Source: Sulfurospirillum sp. UBA4058 (GTDB lineage: Bacteria; Campylobacterota; Campylobacteria; Campylobacterales; Sulfurospirillaceae). From it: 64,000 nt of DNA. Position numbers and translations under genes: made by a program. Every line of letters begins with the position of its first letter. The first letter of the stretch is position 1. Location of the stretch: the NCBI GenBank assembly GCA_002382085.1, contig DFZK01000007.1:1-64000 (forward strand), written 5' to 3'. Below are positions 1 to 17,316 of this stretch, piece by piece. The notes under the pieces were generated by a model that worked only from the letters and a program-made list of their open reading frames with translations, searched no databases and was not told the origin of the DNA.

Positions 1-8396
<8,396 letters not shown>

Positions 8397-8398
<2 letters not shown>

Positions 8399-8431
8399 GT
8401 TAAGGGTTTTCCTTAACTTAACCTTTTTTTA
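8397..8431 (+). terminator. Rho-independent terminator after rpoC
   Basis: Stem AAGTTAAGG (8397-8405) pairs with CCTTAACTT (8411-8419) around the loop GTTTT. A run of seven T follows shortly after. The hairpin begins inside the rpoC stop codon and separates rpoBC from the rpsL-rpsG-fusA group. Confidence 0.8.
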
Positions 8432-8484
8432 AGCTATTTTTAAATAAAATTAGCACCTATTTTTTACAAAACAAAGGAATTAAT

Positions 8485-8862
8485 GTGCCAACCATTAACC
8501 AACTCGTCAGAAATGAGAGAAAAAAGGTAATTAAGAAGTCGAAATCTCCGGCAATGGCGAAATGTCCTCAACGTAGAGGCGTTTGCACCAGAGTGTATAC
8601 GACGACTCCTAAAAAACCAAACTCAGCTTTAAGAAAAGTTGCCAAAGTCAAATTGACCAGCGGTTTTGAAGTCATTAGCTACATCGGTGGCGAGGGACAC
8701 AACCTTCAAGAACACTCCATCGTATTGGTACGCGGCGGTAGGGTAAAAGACTTACCGGGTGTTAAATACCATATCGTACGTGGTGCGCTTGATACCTCAG
8801 GTGTTGCAAAAAGAACGGTGTCTAGAAGTAAATACGGTACAAAAAGACCAAAAGCTAAATAA
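8485..8862 (+). CDS. rpsL: 30S ribosomal protein S12
   Basis: S12 of the decoding centre, 125 residues, the usual bacterial length. The start is GTG (8485), giving MPTINQLVR, with AAAGGA about 7 nt upstream; the overlapping ATG at 8483 is out of frame. The streptomycin-sensitive residues are both Lys, in [12 protein letters not shown] and [12 protein letters not shown], so no resistance substitution is present. It is followed by rpsG and fusA, the classical str operon order. tuf is not next to them here. Confidence 0.97.
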   Translation: MPTINQLVRNERKKVIKKSKSPAMAKCPQRRGVCTRVYTTTPKKPNSALRKVAKVKLTSGFEVISYIGGEGHNLQEHSIVLVRGGRVKDLPGVKYHIVRGALDTSGVAKRTVSRSKYGTKRPKAK

Positions 8863-8917
8863 ATTTAACAGCAGGTGATGTCCTTTTGTTTTGACATCAT
8901 TTGAGTAAAATTTTTAA

Positions 8918-9406
<489 letters not shown>

Positions 9407-9489
9407 AATGACGATGCGCGTGTCCAAATCATTGCGACACGCTCTCTCATTTCTCAATTTTTACTCCTATTACATTTAAGGAAACGACA

Positions 9490-11568
9490 ATGGCAAGAAA
9501 TACCCCTATAAGCATGGTTCGTAATATCGGTATTGCTGCGCATATTGATGCGGGTAAGACCACGACAACCGAAAGAATTCTATTTTACACCGGCATCTCC
9601 CATAAAATCGGTGAGGTACACGACGGTGCGGCAACCATGGACTGGATGGAGCAAGAGAAAGAAAGAGGTATTACGATTACTTCTGCTGCAACCACATGTT
9701 TTTGGAAAGATCATCAAATTAACATTATCGACACTCCGGGCCACGTTGACTTTACGATTGAAGTTGAACGTTCTATGCGTGTTTTGGACGGTGCCGTTGC
9801 GGTATTTTGTGCGGTAGGCGGCGTTCAGCCTCAATCTGAGACCGTATGGAGACAAGCAAACCGTTACCAAGTTCCAAGAATGGTTTACGTCAACAAAATG
9901 GACCGTATCGGTGCAAATTTTTACAATGTCGAAGCTCAAATTAAAAATCGTTTGAAAGCGAATCCGGTGCCGATTCAAATTCCTATCGGAGCGGAAGATA
10001 CTTTTAAAGGCGTTGTAGATCTCGTTGAAATGAAAGCTTTGATTTGGGATGACGATGCGGCGATGGGTTCAAACTATCAAGTCGTTGATATTCCTGCCGA
10101 GTTGATGGACAAAGCGAAAGAATACCGTGAAAAAATGGTGGAAGCGGTTTCCGAAACCAGCGACGAATTAATGGAAAAATATCTTGGCGGCGAAGAGTTA
10201 AGCAAAGAAGAGATCAAAGCAGGTATTAAAGCGGGATGTCTTGCAATGACGTTTATCCCTATGATTTGCGGTACCTCGTTTAAAAACAAAGGCGTTCAAC
10301 CGATGTTAGACGCGGTTGTAGATTATATGCCGGCTCCTACTGAAGTTCATGCGATCAAAGGTGAGTACGAAGACGGACGCGAGTGTGTCGTTGATTCAAC
10401 CGATGAAGGTGAGTTTGCGGCTCTTGCGTTCAAAATTATGACCGACCCGTTTGTCGGACAATTAACCTTCGTTCGTGTTTACCGCGGTACACTCGAGAGC
10501 GGAAGCTATGCTTACAATACGACCAAAGATAAAAAAGAGAGAATCGGACGTCTTTTAAAAATGCACGCGAACAAACGTGAAGAGATTAAAGTGCTTCATG
10601 CCGGCGAAATCGGTGCGGTTGTCGGTCTTAAAGACACATTGACCGGAGATACGCTTGCGAGCGAAAAAGACCCCGTAATCTTAGAGAGAATGGTATTCCC
10701 GGATCCCGTTATCTCTGTTGCGGTTGAGCCAAAAACAAAAGCGGATCAAGAGAAAATGGGTATCGCGCTTCAAAAATTGGCACAAGAAGATCCAAGCTTT
10801 AGAGTTGAGACCGATGAAGAGAGCGGTCAAACGATCATCTCCGGTATGGGTGAGCTTCACTTAGAGATTCTTGTCGATCGTATGTTACGTGAGTTTAAAG
10901 TTAGCGCGGAAGTCGGGCAACCTCAAGTTGCTTACCGTGAAACGATTCGCCAAGCGGTTAACCAAGAGTACAAATACGCAAAACAATCCGGCGGTCGCGG
11001 TCAATACGGTCACGTTTACCTCAAAATCGAGCCTCAAGAAGCGGGTGCGGGTTATGAATTCGTCAATGACATCAAAGGCGGTTCCGTACCGAAAGAGTAC
11101 ATCCCTGCGGTTGATAAGGGTATTAAAGAGGCACTTCAAAGCGGTGTTCTTGCCGGTTATAAAGTCGAAGACGTTAAAGTTACGCTTTATGACGGAAGCT
11201 ACCACGAAGTCGACTCTTCTGAGATGGCGTTTAAATTGGCTGCTTCAATGGGCTTTAAAGAGGGTGCGCGAAAAGCAAAACCGGTTATTCTTGAACCGAT
11301 CATGAAAGTGGAAGTTGAAACACCTGAGGACTTTATGGGTGATGTTATCGGTGATCTTAATAGACGTCGTGGACAAATCAACTCTATGGATGATAGAAGC
11401 GGAAACAAAATCGTTAACGCATTCTGCCCATTGGCTGAGATGTTCGGCTACTCAACCGATCTTCGTTCTCAAACACAAGGAAGGGCTAGTTATTCTATGG
11501 AATTCGATCACTATGACGAAGTACCTCGAAACGTTGCCGACGAAATTATTAAAAAACGTAACGGTTAA
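9490..11568 (+). CDS. fusA: Translation elongation factor G
   Basis: GTPase that drives ribosomal translocation, 692 residues. The P-loop [14 protein letters not shown] lies at the N-terminus, followed by the switch regions ([17 protein letters not shown]) and the NKMDRIG G4 motif. Domains II-V follow at full length, ending [16 protein letters not shown]. The ribosome site AAGGAAACGACA precedes the ATG. A TTCG-loop terminator, overlapped by a TTACATGTAA palindrome, begins 5 nt after the stop. This ends the housekeeping block. Confidence 0.98.
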   Translation: MARNTPISMVRNIGIAAHIDAGKTTTTERILFYTGISHKIGEVHDGAATMDWMEQEKERGITITSAATTCFWKDHQINIIDTPGHVDFTIEVERSMRVLDGAVAVFCAVGGVQPQSETVWRQANRYQVPRMVYVNKMDRIGANFYNVEAQIKNRLKANPVPIQIPIGAEDTFKGVVDLVEMKALIWDDDAAMGSNYQVVDIPAELMDKAKEYREKMVEAVSETSDELMEKYLGGEELSKEEIKAGIKAGCLAMTFIPMICGTSFKNKGVQPMLDAVVDYMPAPTEVHAIKGEYEDGRECVVDSTDEGEFAALAFKIMTDPFVGQLTFVRVYRGTLESGSYAYNTTKDKKERIGRLLKMHANKREEIKVLHAGEIGAVVGLKDTLTGDTLASEKDPVILERMVFPDPVISVAVEPKTKADQEKMGIALQKLAQEDPSFRVETDEESGQTIISGMGELHLEILVDRMLREFKVSAEVGQPQVAYRETIRQAVNQEYKYAKQSGGRGQYGHVYLKIEPQEAGAGYEFVNDIKGGSVPKEYIPAVDKGIKEALQSGVLAGYKVEDVKVTLYDGSYHEVDSSEMAFKLAASMGFKEGARKAKPVILEPIMKVEVETPEDFMGDVIGDLNRRRGQINSMDDRSGNKIVNAFCPLAEMFGYSTDLRSQTQGRASYSMEFDHYDEVPRNVADEIIKKRNG

Positions 11569-11573
11569 TCTTT

Positions 11574-11612
11574 TTACATGTAAAGAGTCTTCGGACTCTT
11601 TACACCCCTTTT
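11574..11612 (+). terminator. fusA terminator overlapping a TTACATGTAA palindrome
   Basis: Stem GTAAAGAGTC (11580-11589) pairs with GACTCTTTAC (11594-11603) around a TTCG tetraloop, followed by ACCCCTTTTT. The palindrome TTACATGTAA (11574-11583) supplies the first bases of the stem. Confidence 0.85.
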
Positions 11613-11715
11613 TCTTCAAAATTTATCCAAATGCATTCTTTTCATACTCTTTTTTTCGATTGATAATCGGCTATAATCGTGCGTTTTGGATTTTACCTCT
11701 TTACAAAGGTTACAC

Positions 11716-12675
11716 GTGATAGATATAAAACACCTCAGTAAATATTTTAACGACCAAAAAGTTTTAGACGACATCAGCTTACATGTAAACGCCGGTGAGA
11801 TTTTTGCCATCGTCGGACACAGTGGCGCGGGGAAATCAACCCTGCTTCGTTGCATCAATGGACTGGAAAGCTACAGCGAGGGCAACTTAAGCGTTTTAGG
11901 CGAAGAGGTTAAAACGCTCACTGAAAGCGCTCTAAGTACCTTACGAAGCCAGATCGGTATGATCTTTCAAAACTTTTCCTTGCTCAATCAAAAAAATGTG
12001 TACGACAACATCGCTCTTCCCATGAAAGTATGGGGCTATGAGAAGGAAGCCATTCAAAAAAAGGTGGATGAACTTTTAAATCTCATCGGGCTTGAACATA
12101 AAAAATTTACCTATCCTAAAGAGCTTAGTGGCGGTCAAAAACAGCGCGTGGCAATTGCACGAGCCTTAACGCTCAATCCCAAAATCCTCCTCAGCGATGA
12201 AGCTACATCGGCACTGGATCCCAATACGACCAAATCCATTTTAGAACTTTTACAAGAGATCAATGCCAAACTGGGCGTTACGATCATCATTGTGACGCAT
12301 GAAATGGATGTTGTCAAAAAGGTTGCTTCGCGTGCTGTCTTGCTTGAAGAGGGAAAAATCATTGGTCTTGGACGCATCGAAGAGCTCTTTTTGAAACCCG
12401 ATGAGAAAATGATGCGATTTTTAGGTGAAGATGAAGAGCTTCCAAGCGAGGGGACGAATATTCGACTGTTTTTCCCTAGCACTGTCTCTTACCAGCCGAT
12501 TGTCACGCAAATGGCGAGAGAACTAAATCTTAATTTTAACATCGTTTGGGGAAAGCTTGAGAAGCTGAACAACCATGTGGTTGGCTCACTGGTCATCAAC
12601 GTGGACGCGCAAGCTGCAAATGCGGTGACGCAGTATTTGCAAACAAAAACTGAAGTGATTTGGGAGATACTCTAA
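11716..12675 (+). CDS. metN: D-/L-methionine ABC transporter ATP-binding protein
   Basis: ATPase of the MetNIQ methionine importer, 319 residues. Walker A GHSGAGKST, signature LSGGQKQRVAIARAL and Walker B ILLSDEATSALD are all present. A C-terminal NIL domain (TNIRLFFPSTVSYQPIV onward), the methionine-sensing regulatory domain of MetN, is complete. I place the start at GTG 11716 because AAAGG lies 6 nt upstream; the frame is open to 11686 but has no ribosome site there. A TTACATGTAA copy (11779-11788) encodes LHVN. metI follows directly and metQ 100 nt later. Confidence 0.93.
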   Translation: MIDIKHLSKYFNDQKVLDDISLHVNAGEIFAIVGHSGAGKSTLLRCINGLESYSEGNLSVLGEEVKTLTESALSTLRSQIGMIFQNFSLLNQKNVYDNIALPMKVWGYEKEAIQKKVDELLNLIGLEHKKFTYPKELSGGQKQRVAIARALTLNPKILLSDEATSALDPNTTKSILELLQEINAKLGVTIIIVTHEMDVVKKVASRAVLLEEGKIIGLGRIEELFLKPDEKMMRFLGEDEELPSEGTNIRLFFPSTVSYQPIVTQMARELNLNFNIVWGKLEKLNNHVVGSLVINVDAQAANAVTQYLQTKTEVIWEIL

Positions 12676-13353
12676 ATGGAAACGCTTGTAACTTTTTTTG
12701 AAAAATCTTTAGCGATGAAAAGCGTTCTTATCGATGCGCTCATGGAGACATTGACGATGAGTTTGGTATCGACTTTTTTGGCAACCGTGATCGGCTTTGT
12801 GCTTGCGATCATTTTGATCACCACCGATAAAAATGGTATCGCACCGAATGCATACACCTATAAGTTTTTAGACGTTACGATCAATATGTTGCGCTCTTTC
12901 CCGTTTATCATCCTCATCATCGTGCTTTTCCCTGTGACCAAATTTTTGGTCGGAAAACACACGGGAACCTTCGCGATGATCGTTCCTTTGACGATTGGAA
13001 CGGCACCGTTTATCGCGCGTATGATCGAGGGGGCTTTTAAAGAGGTTGACTCCAGTGTTGTAGAAGCGGCGAAGTCGTTTGGAACGAGCAAGTTTCAAAT
13101 CATCTTTCGCGTGCTGCTACCTGAAGCGTTTCCGAGTATCATTTCAGCGATTACGCTCTCTCTCATCATCATCGTTGGCTTTTCAGCGATGGCTGGAACC
13201 GTGGGTGGCGGCGGACTGGGTGCTGTGGCGATGAACTACGGCTACTACCGTTTTGATGGTATTTACATCTTTTGGACGGTGTTTATTTTGATCGTTTTGG
13301 TTCAAATTTTTCAGAGTATCGGGGATTTTCTCTATAAGATCATCAAACATTAA
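12676..13353 (+). CDS. metI: Methionine ABC transporter permease
   Basis: Inner-membrane permease of the MetNIQ importer, 225 residues with about five hydrophobic segments. The BPD-type EAA loop is seen as EAAKSFGTSKFQIIFRVLLPEA (two parts: EAAKSFGTSK and FQIIFRVLLPEA). The ATG follows the metN stop without a gap, so translation is coupled. A 15-bp perfect hairpin lies between this gene and metQ. Confidence 0.93.
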   Translation: METLVTFFEKSLAMKSVLIDALMETLTMSLVSTFLATVIGFVLAIILITTDKNGIAPNAYTYKFLDVTINMLRSFPFIILIIVLFPVTKFLVGKHTGTFAMIVPLTIGTAPFIARMIEGAFKEVDSSVVEAAKSFGTSKFQIIFRVLLPEAFPSIISAITLSLIIIVGFSAMAGTVGGGGLGAVAMNYGYYRFDGIYIFWTVFILIVLVQIFQSIGDFLYKIIKH

Positions 13354-13399
13354 AAGAGCGATTCAGTCCTTTTTAATACGAATGACGTTACGATTTTAG

Positions 13400-13435
13400 A
13401 ATTGTTTAGTAAATAAAGTGATTTACTAAACAATT
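13400..13435 (+). promoter_or_regulatory. 15-bp perfect inverted repeat between metI and metQ
   Basis: AATTGTTTAGTAAAT (13400-13414) is repeated inverted at 13421-13435 around the loop AAAGTG. It ends 22 nt before the metQ ATG. It lacks a T tract, so an RNA-stability or attenuation hairpin, or a DNA operator, is more likely than a simple terminator. Intercistronic hairpins in ABC operons often favour higher levels of the binding protein. Confidence 0.55.
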
Positions 13436-13457
13436 AGTTATTTAAAGGAGCACACAC

Positions 13458-14279
13458 ATGTACAAAGGTTTAGGGGTTATTTTAGTCAGCGCAGCTTTAG
13501 CATTCGTCGGATGCAGTGGCGATAAAAAAGCTGAGAATAAAGTGGCGGCAAAAGAAGATAAAAGCGCAAAAACCATCATCGTTGGAGCAACACCCGTTCC
13601 TCACTCTGAAATCTTAGAAGTGGTCAAACCGCTTTTAGCCAAAGAGGGATATACGCTTGAAATTAAGGTCTTTAACGATTATGTGATTCCCAACAAAGTC
13701 ACAGACAGCGGCGAGATCGATGCAAACTTCTTTCAACATACACCGTATTTGAACGAGTTTAACAAAAGTCAAGGCACGAAATTGGTCAGCGTGGGCAATA
13801 TTCACATCGAACCCATCGGCGTTTATTCTAAAAAAATCAAAGTGCTCTCAGAGCTTCAAGAGGGCGATAGTGTAGCGATCCCTAACGATCCAAGCAATGC
13901 AGGACGTGCTTTGGATGTTTTAGTGAATGCAGGACTTATCAAACTGAAAGATGCTGAGCATAAAACGAAACTGGATATCGTTGAAAATCCAAAAAATCTC
14001 AAATTTACGGAACTTGAAGCGGCACAATTGCCACGCGTCATTGAAGACTTCACCATTGCAGTTATCAACACCAACTACGCGCTTCCAGCAGGACTCAATC
14101 CTAGCACGGACGCTTTAGCGCTAGAGTCTGCTAACTCTCCTTACGCGAACATCCTTGTGGTTAAAGCGGGCAATGAGAACAGCGACAAAACCAAAGCGCT
14201 TCTCAAAGCACTTCAATCGGATGAAGTGAAAAAATTTATCGTTGAAAAATACAAAGGCGCTATCGTTCCTGCGTTCTAA
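13458..14279 (+). CDS. metQ: Methionine-binding lipoprotein
   Basis: Periplasmic lipid-anchored substrate-binding protein of the NlpA/MetQ family, 273 residues. The signal peptide ends in the lipobox FVGC (Cys about residue 20). Family signatures include IIVGATPVPHSEILE near the N-terminus and the DGEIDANFFQHTPYL-like block (here SGEIDANFFQHTPYL). GGAGCACACAC precedes the ATG. It completes the importer encoded by metN and metI. A strong hairpin terminator follows. Confidence 0.92.
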   Translation: MYKGLGVILVSAALAFVGCSGDKKAENKVAAKEDKSAKTIIVGATPVPHSEILEVVKPLLAKEGYTLEIKVFNDYVIPNKVTDSGEIDANFFQHTPYLNEFNKSQGTKLVSVGNIHIEPIGVYSKKIKVLSELQEGDSVAIPNDPSNAGRALDVLVNAGLIKLKDAEHKTKLDIVENPKNLKFTELEAAQLPRVIEDFTIAVINTNYALPAGLNPSTDALALESANSPYANILVVKAGNENSDKTKALLKALQSDEVKKFIVEKYKGAIVPAF

Positions 14280-14287
14280 TACTTCCT

Positions 14288-14325
14288 CTCAAAGTGTCCG
14301 AGCATGGGCACTTTGAGGCTTCTTC
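14288..14325 (+). terminator. metQ terminator
   Basis: CTCAAAGTGTCC (14288-14299) pairs with GGGCACTTTGAG (14306-14317), with one G-U pair and the loop GAGCAT, followed by a pyrimidine-rich CTTCTTCTTTT stretch. Confidence 0.75.
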
Positions 14326-14382
14326 TTTTAGATTTCCTAAGTATCTTTTTGGTATAATTCCGCCACAATAAACTTCATTTTT

Positions 14383-14459
14383 GTCCCCATAGCTCAGCAG
14401 GATAGAGCATCAAATTCCTAATTTGAAGGCCGTGCGTTCGAATCGCGCTGGGGACACCA
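14383..14459 (+). tRNA. tRNA-Arg (anticodon CCT)
   Basis: A complete cloverleaf can be drawn: acceptor GTCCCCA pairs with TGGGGAC, the D arm is GCTC..GAGC, the anticodon stem TCAAA/TTTGA encloses loop TTCCTAA with anticodon CCT (reads AGG), and the T arm is GTGCG-TTCGAAT-CGCGC. The discriminator is A14456 and the CCA end is encoded (14457-14459). A TATAAT box lies at 14353-14358, about 24 nt upstream. Confidence 0.93.
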
Positions 14460-14555
14460 CCTCCTTTTTAATCTTTTGTAAAACGAATTGTTTGAAACCC
14501 TCGCAAGCAAAAGTACAACCATGAGACATCGTAAAACACACACAAGGAAACGGGC

Positions 14556-15497
14556 ATGAACGCTTTACATGTAAACGAAAATTTTTTAACAAAACACCGC
14601 AAAAGTCTTAGCATTGGCGTCGCATTATTGGCTGTTTATATTGTCTGGGGAAGTACTTATTTGGGGATTAAAATTGCCATTGAGACCTTTCCTCCTTTTT
14701 TGATGGCGGGCATTCGTTTTGTGATCGCGGGGGCATTATTGTATGGCTTTGTTGTGTACAAAGAAAAAAAACGTCCAAGACTGATTGAGTGGAGAGATAC
14801 GACGGTGATAGGCGTGTTGTTGCTTTTAGGGGGAAACGGGTTGGTTGTCATCGCTGAAAAAACGATCGCAACGTCCATCGCCGCCATTATCATTGCAACC
14901 GTTCCATTGTGGATGATTCTTTTTGCATGGGTTTTAAACGTTCAGAGTAAGCCTAGCAAAAGTACCTTGATCGGCACATTGATCGGTTTTGTGGGCGTCG
15001 CGATTTTGATGTTTCCAAACTCGACGGAGGTGTTTCATCTGGACATGCAAGGATTGGTGCTTTCGCTTTTAGCGGCAATTTTATGGTCGTTAGGCTCCAT
15101 TTACTCTCAAAGAGCCGTTTTGCCCTCTTCGGTGATGCTTTCAACGGCGATGCAGATGCTCTCAGGTGGCGGTGTACTGATTGTCGTTGCACTGTTCAAG
15201 GGTGAATGGCAACAGTTTCATATCGAAAACCTTTCGTTGCGTTCGATAGAAGCACTCCTTTATTTGATTTTGATCGGCTCTTTAGTGGGTTTTAGCGCGT
15301 ACGTGTGGCTTTTAAAAAATGTCTCACCGTATTTGGCTTCAACGTATGCGTTTGTCAATCCTCTGGTTGCGCTTGGTTTAGGGTATTTTTTTGCCGATGA
15401 AATTTTGAGTTCCAAAGCCTTGATTGCGACGGTGTTGATTATTAGTGCCGTTGTGATGATCACTCTTTTTAAAGCCAAAAAAAGATCAGCTCAGTAA
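14556..15497 (+). CDS. DMT-superfamily (EamA) transporter
   Basis: Inner-membrane protein of 313 residues with about ten hydrophobic segments in two EamA repeats; VYIVWGSTYLGIKIAIE is the typical first-repeat motif of the YedA/RhaT-type exporters. The substrate cannot be told from sequence. AAGGAAACGGGC precedes the ATG. A TTACATGTAA copy (14565-14574) begins 9 nt into the gene and encodes residues LHVN, which are not part of the conserved domain. The gene is monocistronic, downstream of the tRNA. Confidence 0.85.
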   Translation: MNALHVNENFLTKHRKSLSIGVALLAVYIVWGSTYLGIKIAIETFPPFLMAGIRFVIAGALLYGFVVYKEKKRPRLIEWRDTTVIGVLLLLGGNGLVVIAEKTIATSIAAIIIATVPLWMILFAWVLNVQSKPSKSTLIGTLIGFVGVAILMFPNSTEVFHLDMQGLVLSLLAAILWSLGSIYSQRAVLPSSVMLSTAMQMLSGGGVLIVVALFKGEWQQFHIENLSLRSIEALLYLILIGSLVGFSAYVWLLKNVSPYLASTYAFVNPLVALGLGYFFADEILSSKALIATVLIISAVVMITLFKAKKRSAQ

Positions 15498-15586
15498 CGT
15501 TTGATCTCACATTTAAGTTATTTTTAGCGACTTTGGTGTTGGTATGGGAGTATACTTTCACTATCAAATTTGTAAAGGAGCGATCG

Positions 15587-15694
15587 ATGGCATGCAAAAA
15601 ACCTGCGGCTAAATCGGCAAGTGAAGAGACGAAAGTTGAGAAACCGGCTTCTTCTAAAACCTGCGGTACGAAAAAACCGTGTGCTAAAAAATAG
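15587..15694 (+). CDS. Small Cys/Lys-rich protein, 35 aa
   Basis: An open frame of 36 codons starting ATG (15587) with a near-perfect ribosome site AAAGGAG 6 nt before it and a strong hairpin after it. The product MACKKPAAKS... is rich in Lys and Ala and has three Cys (positions 3, 26, 32), two of them in CGTKKPC. It has no signal peptide or membrane segment. I do not recognise a family. The strong Shine-Dalgarno site, own terminator and balanced codons suggest a real small protein; metal or thiol chemistry is a guess from the Cys residues only. Confidence 0.6.
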   Translation: MACKKPAAKSASEETKVEKPASSKTCGTKKPCAKK

Positions 15695-15708
15695 TTTTTA
15701 GCTTTTTT

Positions 15709-15742
15709 CGATACGAAGAACGTTTAGCGTCTCTTCGTATCG
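15709..15742 (+). terminator. Hairpin after the 35-aa small ORF
   Basis: CGATACGAAGA (15709-15719) pairs with TCTTCGTATCG (15732-15742), an 11-bp perfect stem with a 12-nt loop. A T run (GCTTTTTT) precedes rather than follows the stem, so termination may work better for minus-strand transcripts, or the hairpin may be an RNA 3'-end stabiliser. Confidence 0.5.
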
Positions 15743-15755
15743 TTGCGTTAAACCG

Positions 15756-15771
15756 ATTACCGATCGGTAAT
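15756..15771 (+). promoter_or_regulatory. 16-bp perfect palindrome, candidate operator
   Basis: ATTACCGATCGGTAAT is a perfect palindrome 165 nt upstream of the porin ATG and about 70 nt upstream of its -10 box. Its size and symmetry resemble operators of dimeric repressors such as TetR-family proteins; the regulator is unknown. Confidence 0.4.
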
Positions 15772-15805
15772 TAAAACTTCCCAAAATCCTCTTTTTAATC
15801 AATGA

Positions 15806-15845
15806 TTACGGTTTCGTTACGGTTTGATTACCAAACGGCTATAAT
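15806..15845 (+). promoter_or_regulatory. Porin promoter with 11-bp-spaced direct repeats
   Basis: TTACGGTTT occurs at 15806-15814 and again at 15817-15825, exactly one helical turn (11 bp) apart, followed by a related TTACCAAACGG. A consensus TATAAT lies at 15840-15845. Tandem repeats at this spacing next to -10 are typical of OmpR-family response-regulator sites. Confidence 0.5.
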
Positions 15846-15935
15846 CTAAAAAAACGCTTAAAAATACGGTTGTGATGCCATTTTGCTTTTGCTAAACTCA
15901 TCGTGCCTTTTCATAAAATTAGCAGGAGAAAACAG

Positions 15936-17174
15936 ATGAAATTAGCTAAACTTAGCTTGGCGGCAATCGTAGTTGCAGGACTTGCGTCCGGCTCATTCGC
16001 GGCGGATACTTTAGCCGACGCTTTTAAAAACGGTAAAGTGAGCGGAGAACTTCGCGCGTACTACTTTGATAGAGATACGGGCGATGCCAATACGGGTACG
16101 GCTAAAAAAGGAAACGCTTCCATCTTAAATGCGGGCGTCGTTCTTGGATACGTAACCGATTCCTTGTACGGATTTAAATTCGGAACGACGATGCAATCTA
16201 ACTTTGCACCGTTTGCCGATAAAGATGCCAAAAACTTATTTAAAGGCGACGAATACGGTTCAGGTGCCGTTCTTTCCGAAGCGTATCTACAATACACGAT
16301 CGGTCAAACAACCGCTAAAATCGGTCGTCAATTTATCTCTACGCCGTTGGTTGCCGGAAGCGGTTCACGTATGATCAAACAATCGTTTGAAGGTGCGACG
16401 ATCGTCAATACCGATCTTCCGCAAACCACGTTAGTTGCCGGATACGTCGACAAATACCAAAACCGTACCTTAACGCAAACCAGCTCAACGGAAACGGGCG
16501 TGCCTGAGTTTGCGCAAGTCGGACAAAAGGGTGACGGTGCTTACACCTTATTGGCGATCAACAAATCGATCCCCGGTTTGACGGTTACGGGTCAATGGGC
16601 GGAAGTCACGGATGAAGAAGACGTCTATTATGCCGAGCTTGCGTATGCGGGTAAAGCGGGCGATTTTGCGTACGGCTTTTCGGGACAATACGACGTTATC
16701 AACTTTGACAACGCTATGAGCAGGGAAGATTCAGGATTTTACGGTTTAAAAGCCAGCATCGGCTTTAGCGGACTGAATACCTATGTAGCGTATACGAAAG
16801 TCGATAAAGACGGCAATGCCGATACGATCGCGACCAGCGGCAATGCGGGCGTGGGAAGCGGATCGGATATTATCTATACGGCTAACGTGATCGGTAGCGG
16901 TAATTACAGTGCGGATGCCAAAGCGTATGCGATCGACTCCAATTACGCGATCAATGCACAAGCTAAAATCGGTGCACGCTACGTCAGCGTCGATCTTCCT
17001 CAAGCGGCAGGTGCTAAAAGTAAAGATTATAACACCTTAGATTTTTACGCTAGCTATGCTTTCGAGGGCGCACTCAAAGGTTTCGTCTTGGAAGCGCAGT
17101 ATGAAGACCTTAGTGCCGACAGCGGTGCTAAAGATACCAACGAATTTCGATTTAAAGCCGCGTATAAATTTTAA
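15936..17174 (+). CDS. Outer-membrane porin (Campylobacterota MOMP/OprD-like)
   Basis: Predicted 412-residue outer-membrane beta-barrel. A Sec signal peptide MKLAKLSLAAIVVAGLASGS ends at FAA before DTLADAFKNGKVSGELRAYYFDRD, the usual opening of epsilonproteobacterial OprD-like porins. The C-terminus FRFKAAYKF ends in Phe with alternating hydrophobics, as in barrel proteins. I start at ATG 15936, preceded by AGCAGGAG; the upstream in-frame GTG at 15903 has no ribosome site and would spoil the signal peptide. Substrate is not readable. The leader holds repeats and a palindrome that suggest regulation. Confidence 0.88.
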   Translation: MKLAKLSLAAIVVAGLASGSFAADTLADAFKNGKVSGELRAYYFDRDTGDANTGTAKKGNASILNAGVVLGYVTDSLYGFKFGTTMQSNFAPFADKDAKNLFKGDEYGSGAVLSEAYLQYTIGQTTAKIGRQFISTPLVAGSGSRMIKQSFEGATIVNTDLPQTTLVAGYVDKYQNRTLTQTSSTETGVPEFAQVGQKGDGAYTLLAINKSIPGLTVTGQWAEVTDEEDVYYAELAYAGKAGDFAYGFSGQYDVINFDNAMSREDSGFYGLKASIGFSGLNTYVAYTKVDKDGNADTIATSGNAGVGSGSDIIYTANVIGSGNYSADAKAYAIDSNYAINAQAKIGARYVSVDLPQAAGAKSKDYNTLDFYASYAFEGALKGFVLEAQYEDLSADSGAKDTNEFRFKAAYKF

Positions 17175-17260
17175 TACCTTGCTCTCTCTTGCGGCGGTGA
17201 AAACCGTCGCTTGCAGAGCTTTCTCTAGGTTCAACGATACTTTTACGGGGTGATTAATCT

Positions 17261-17270
17261 TTACATGTAA
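17261..17270. repeat. TTACATGTAA palindrome between porin and SagB genes
   Basis: Exact copy of the window-wide palindrome, in context TCTTTACATGTAAAGCTT, 86 nt after the porin stop and 46 nt before the next start. It is the intergenic copy farthest from a stop codon. Confidence 0.9.
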
Positions 17271-17316
17271 AGCTTTTAGCAGTGGTGAAGAGATAGCATA
17301 CGCTAAAGGAGCAAGC

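Noticed and set aside
8485..8862. Streptomycin-resistance mutation in rpsL
   Set aside because: Both key lysines are of the sensitive type.
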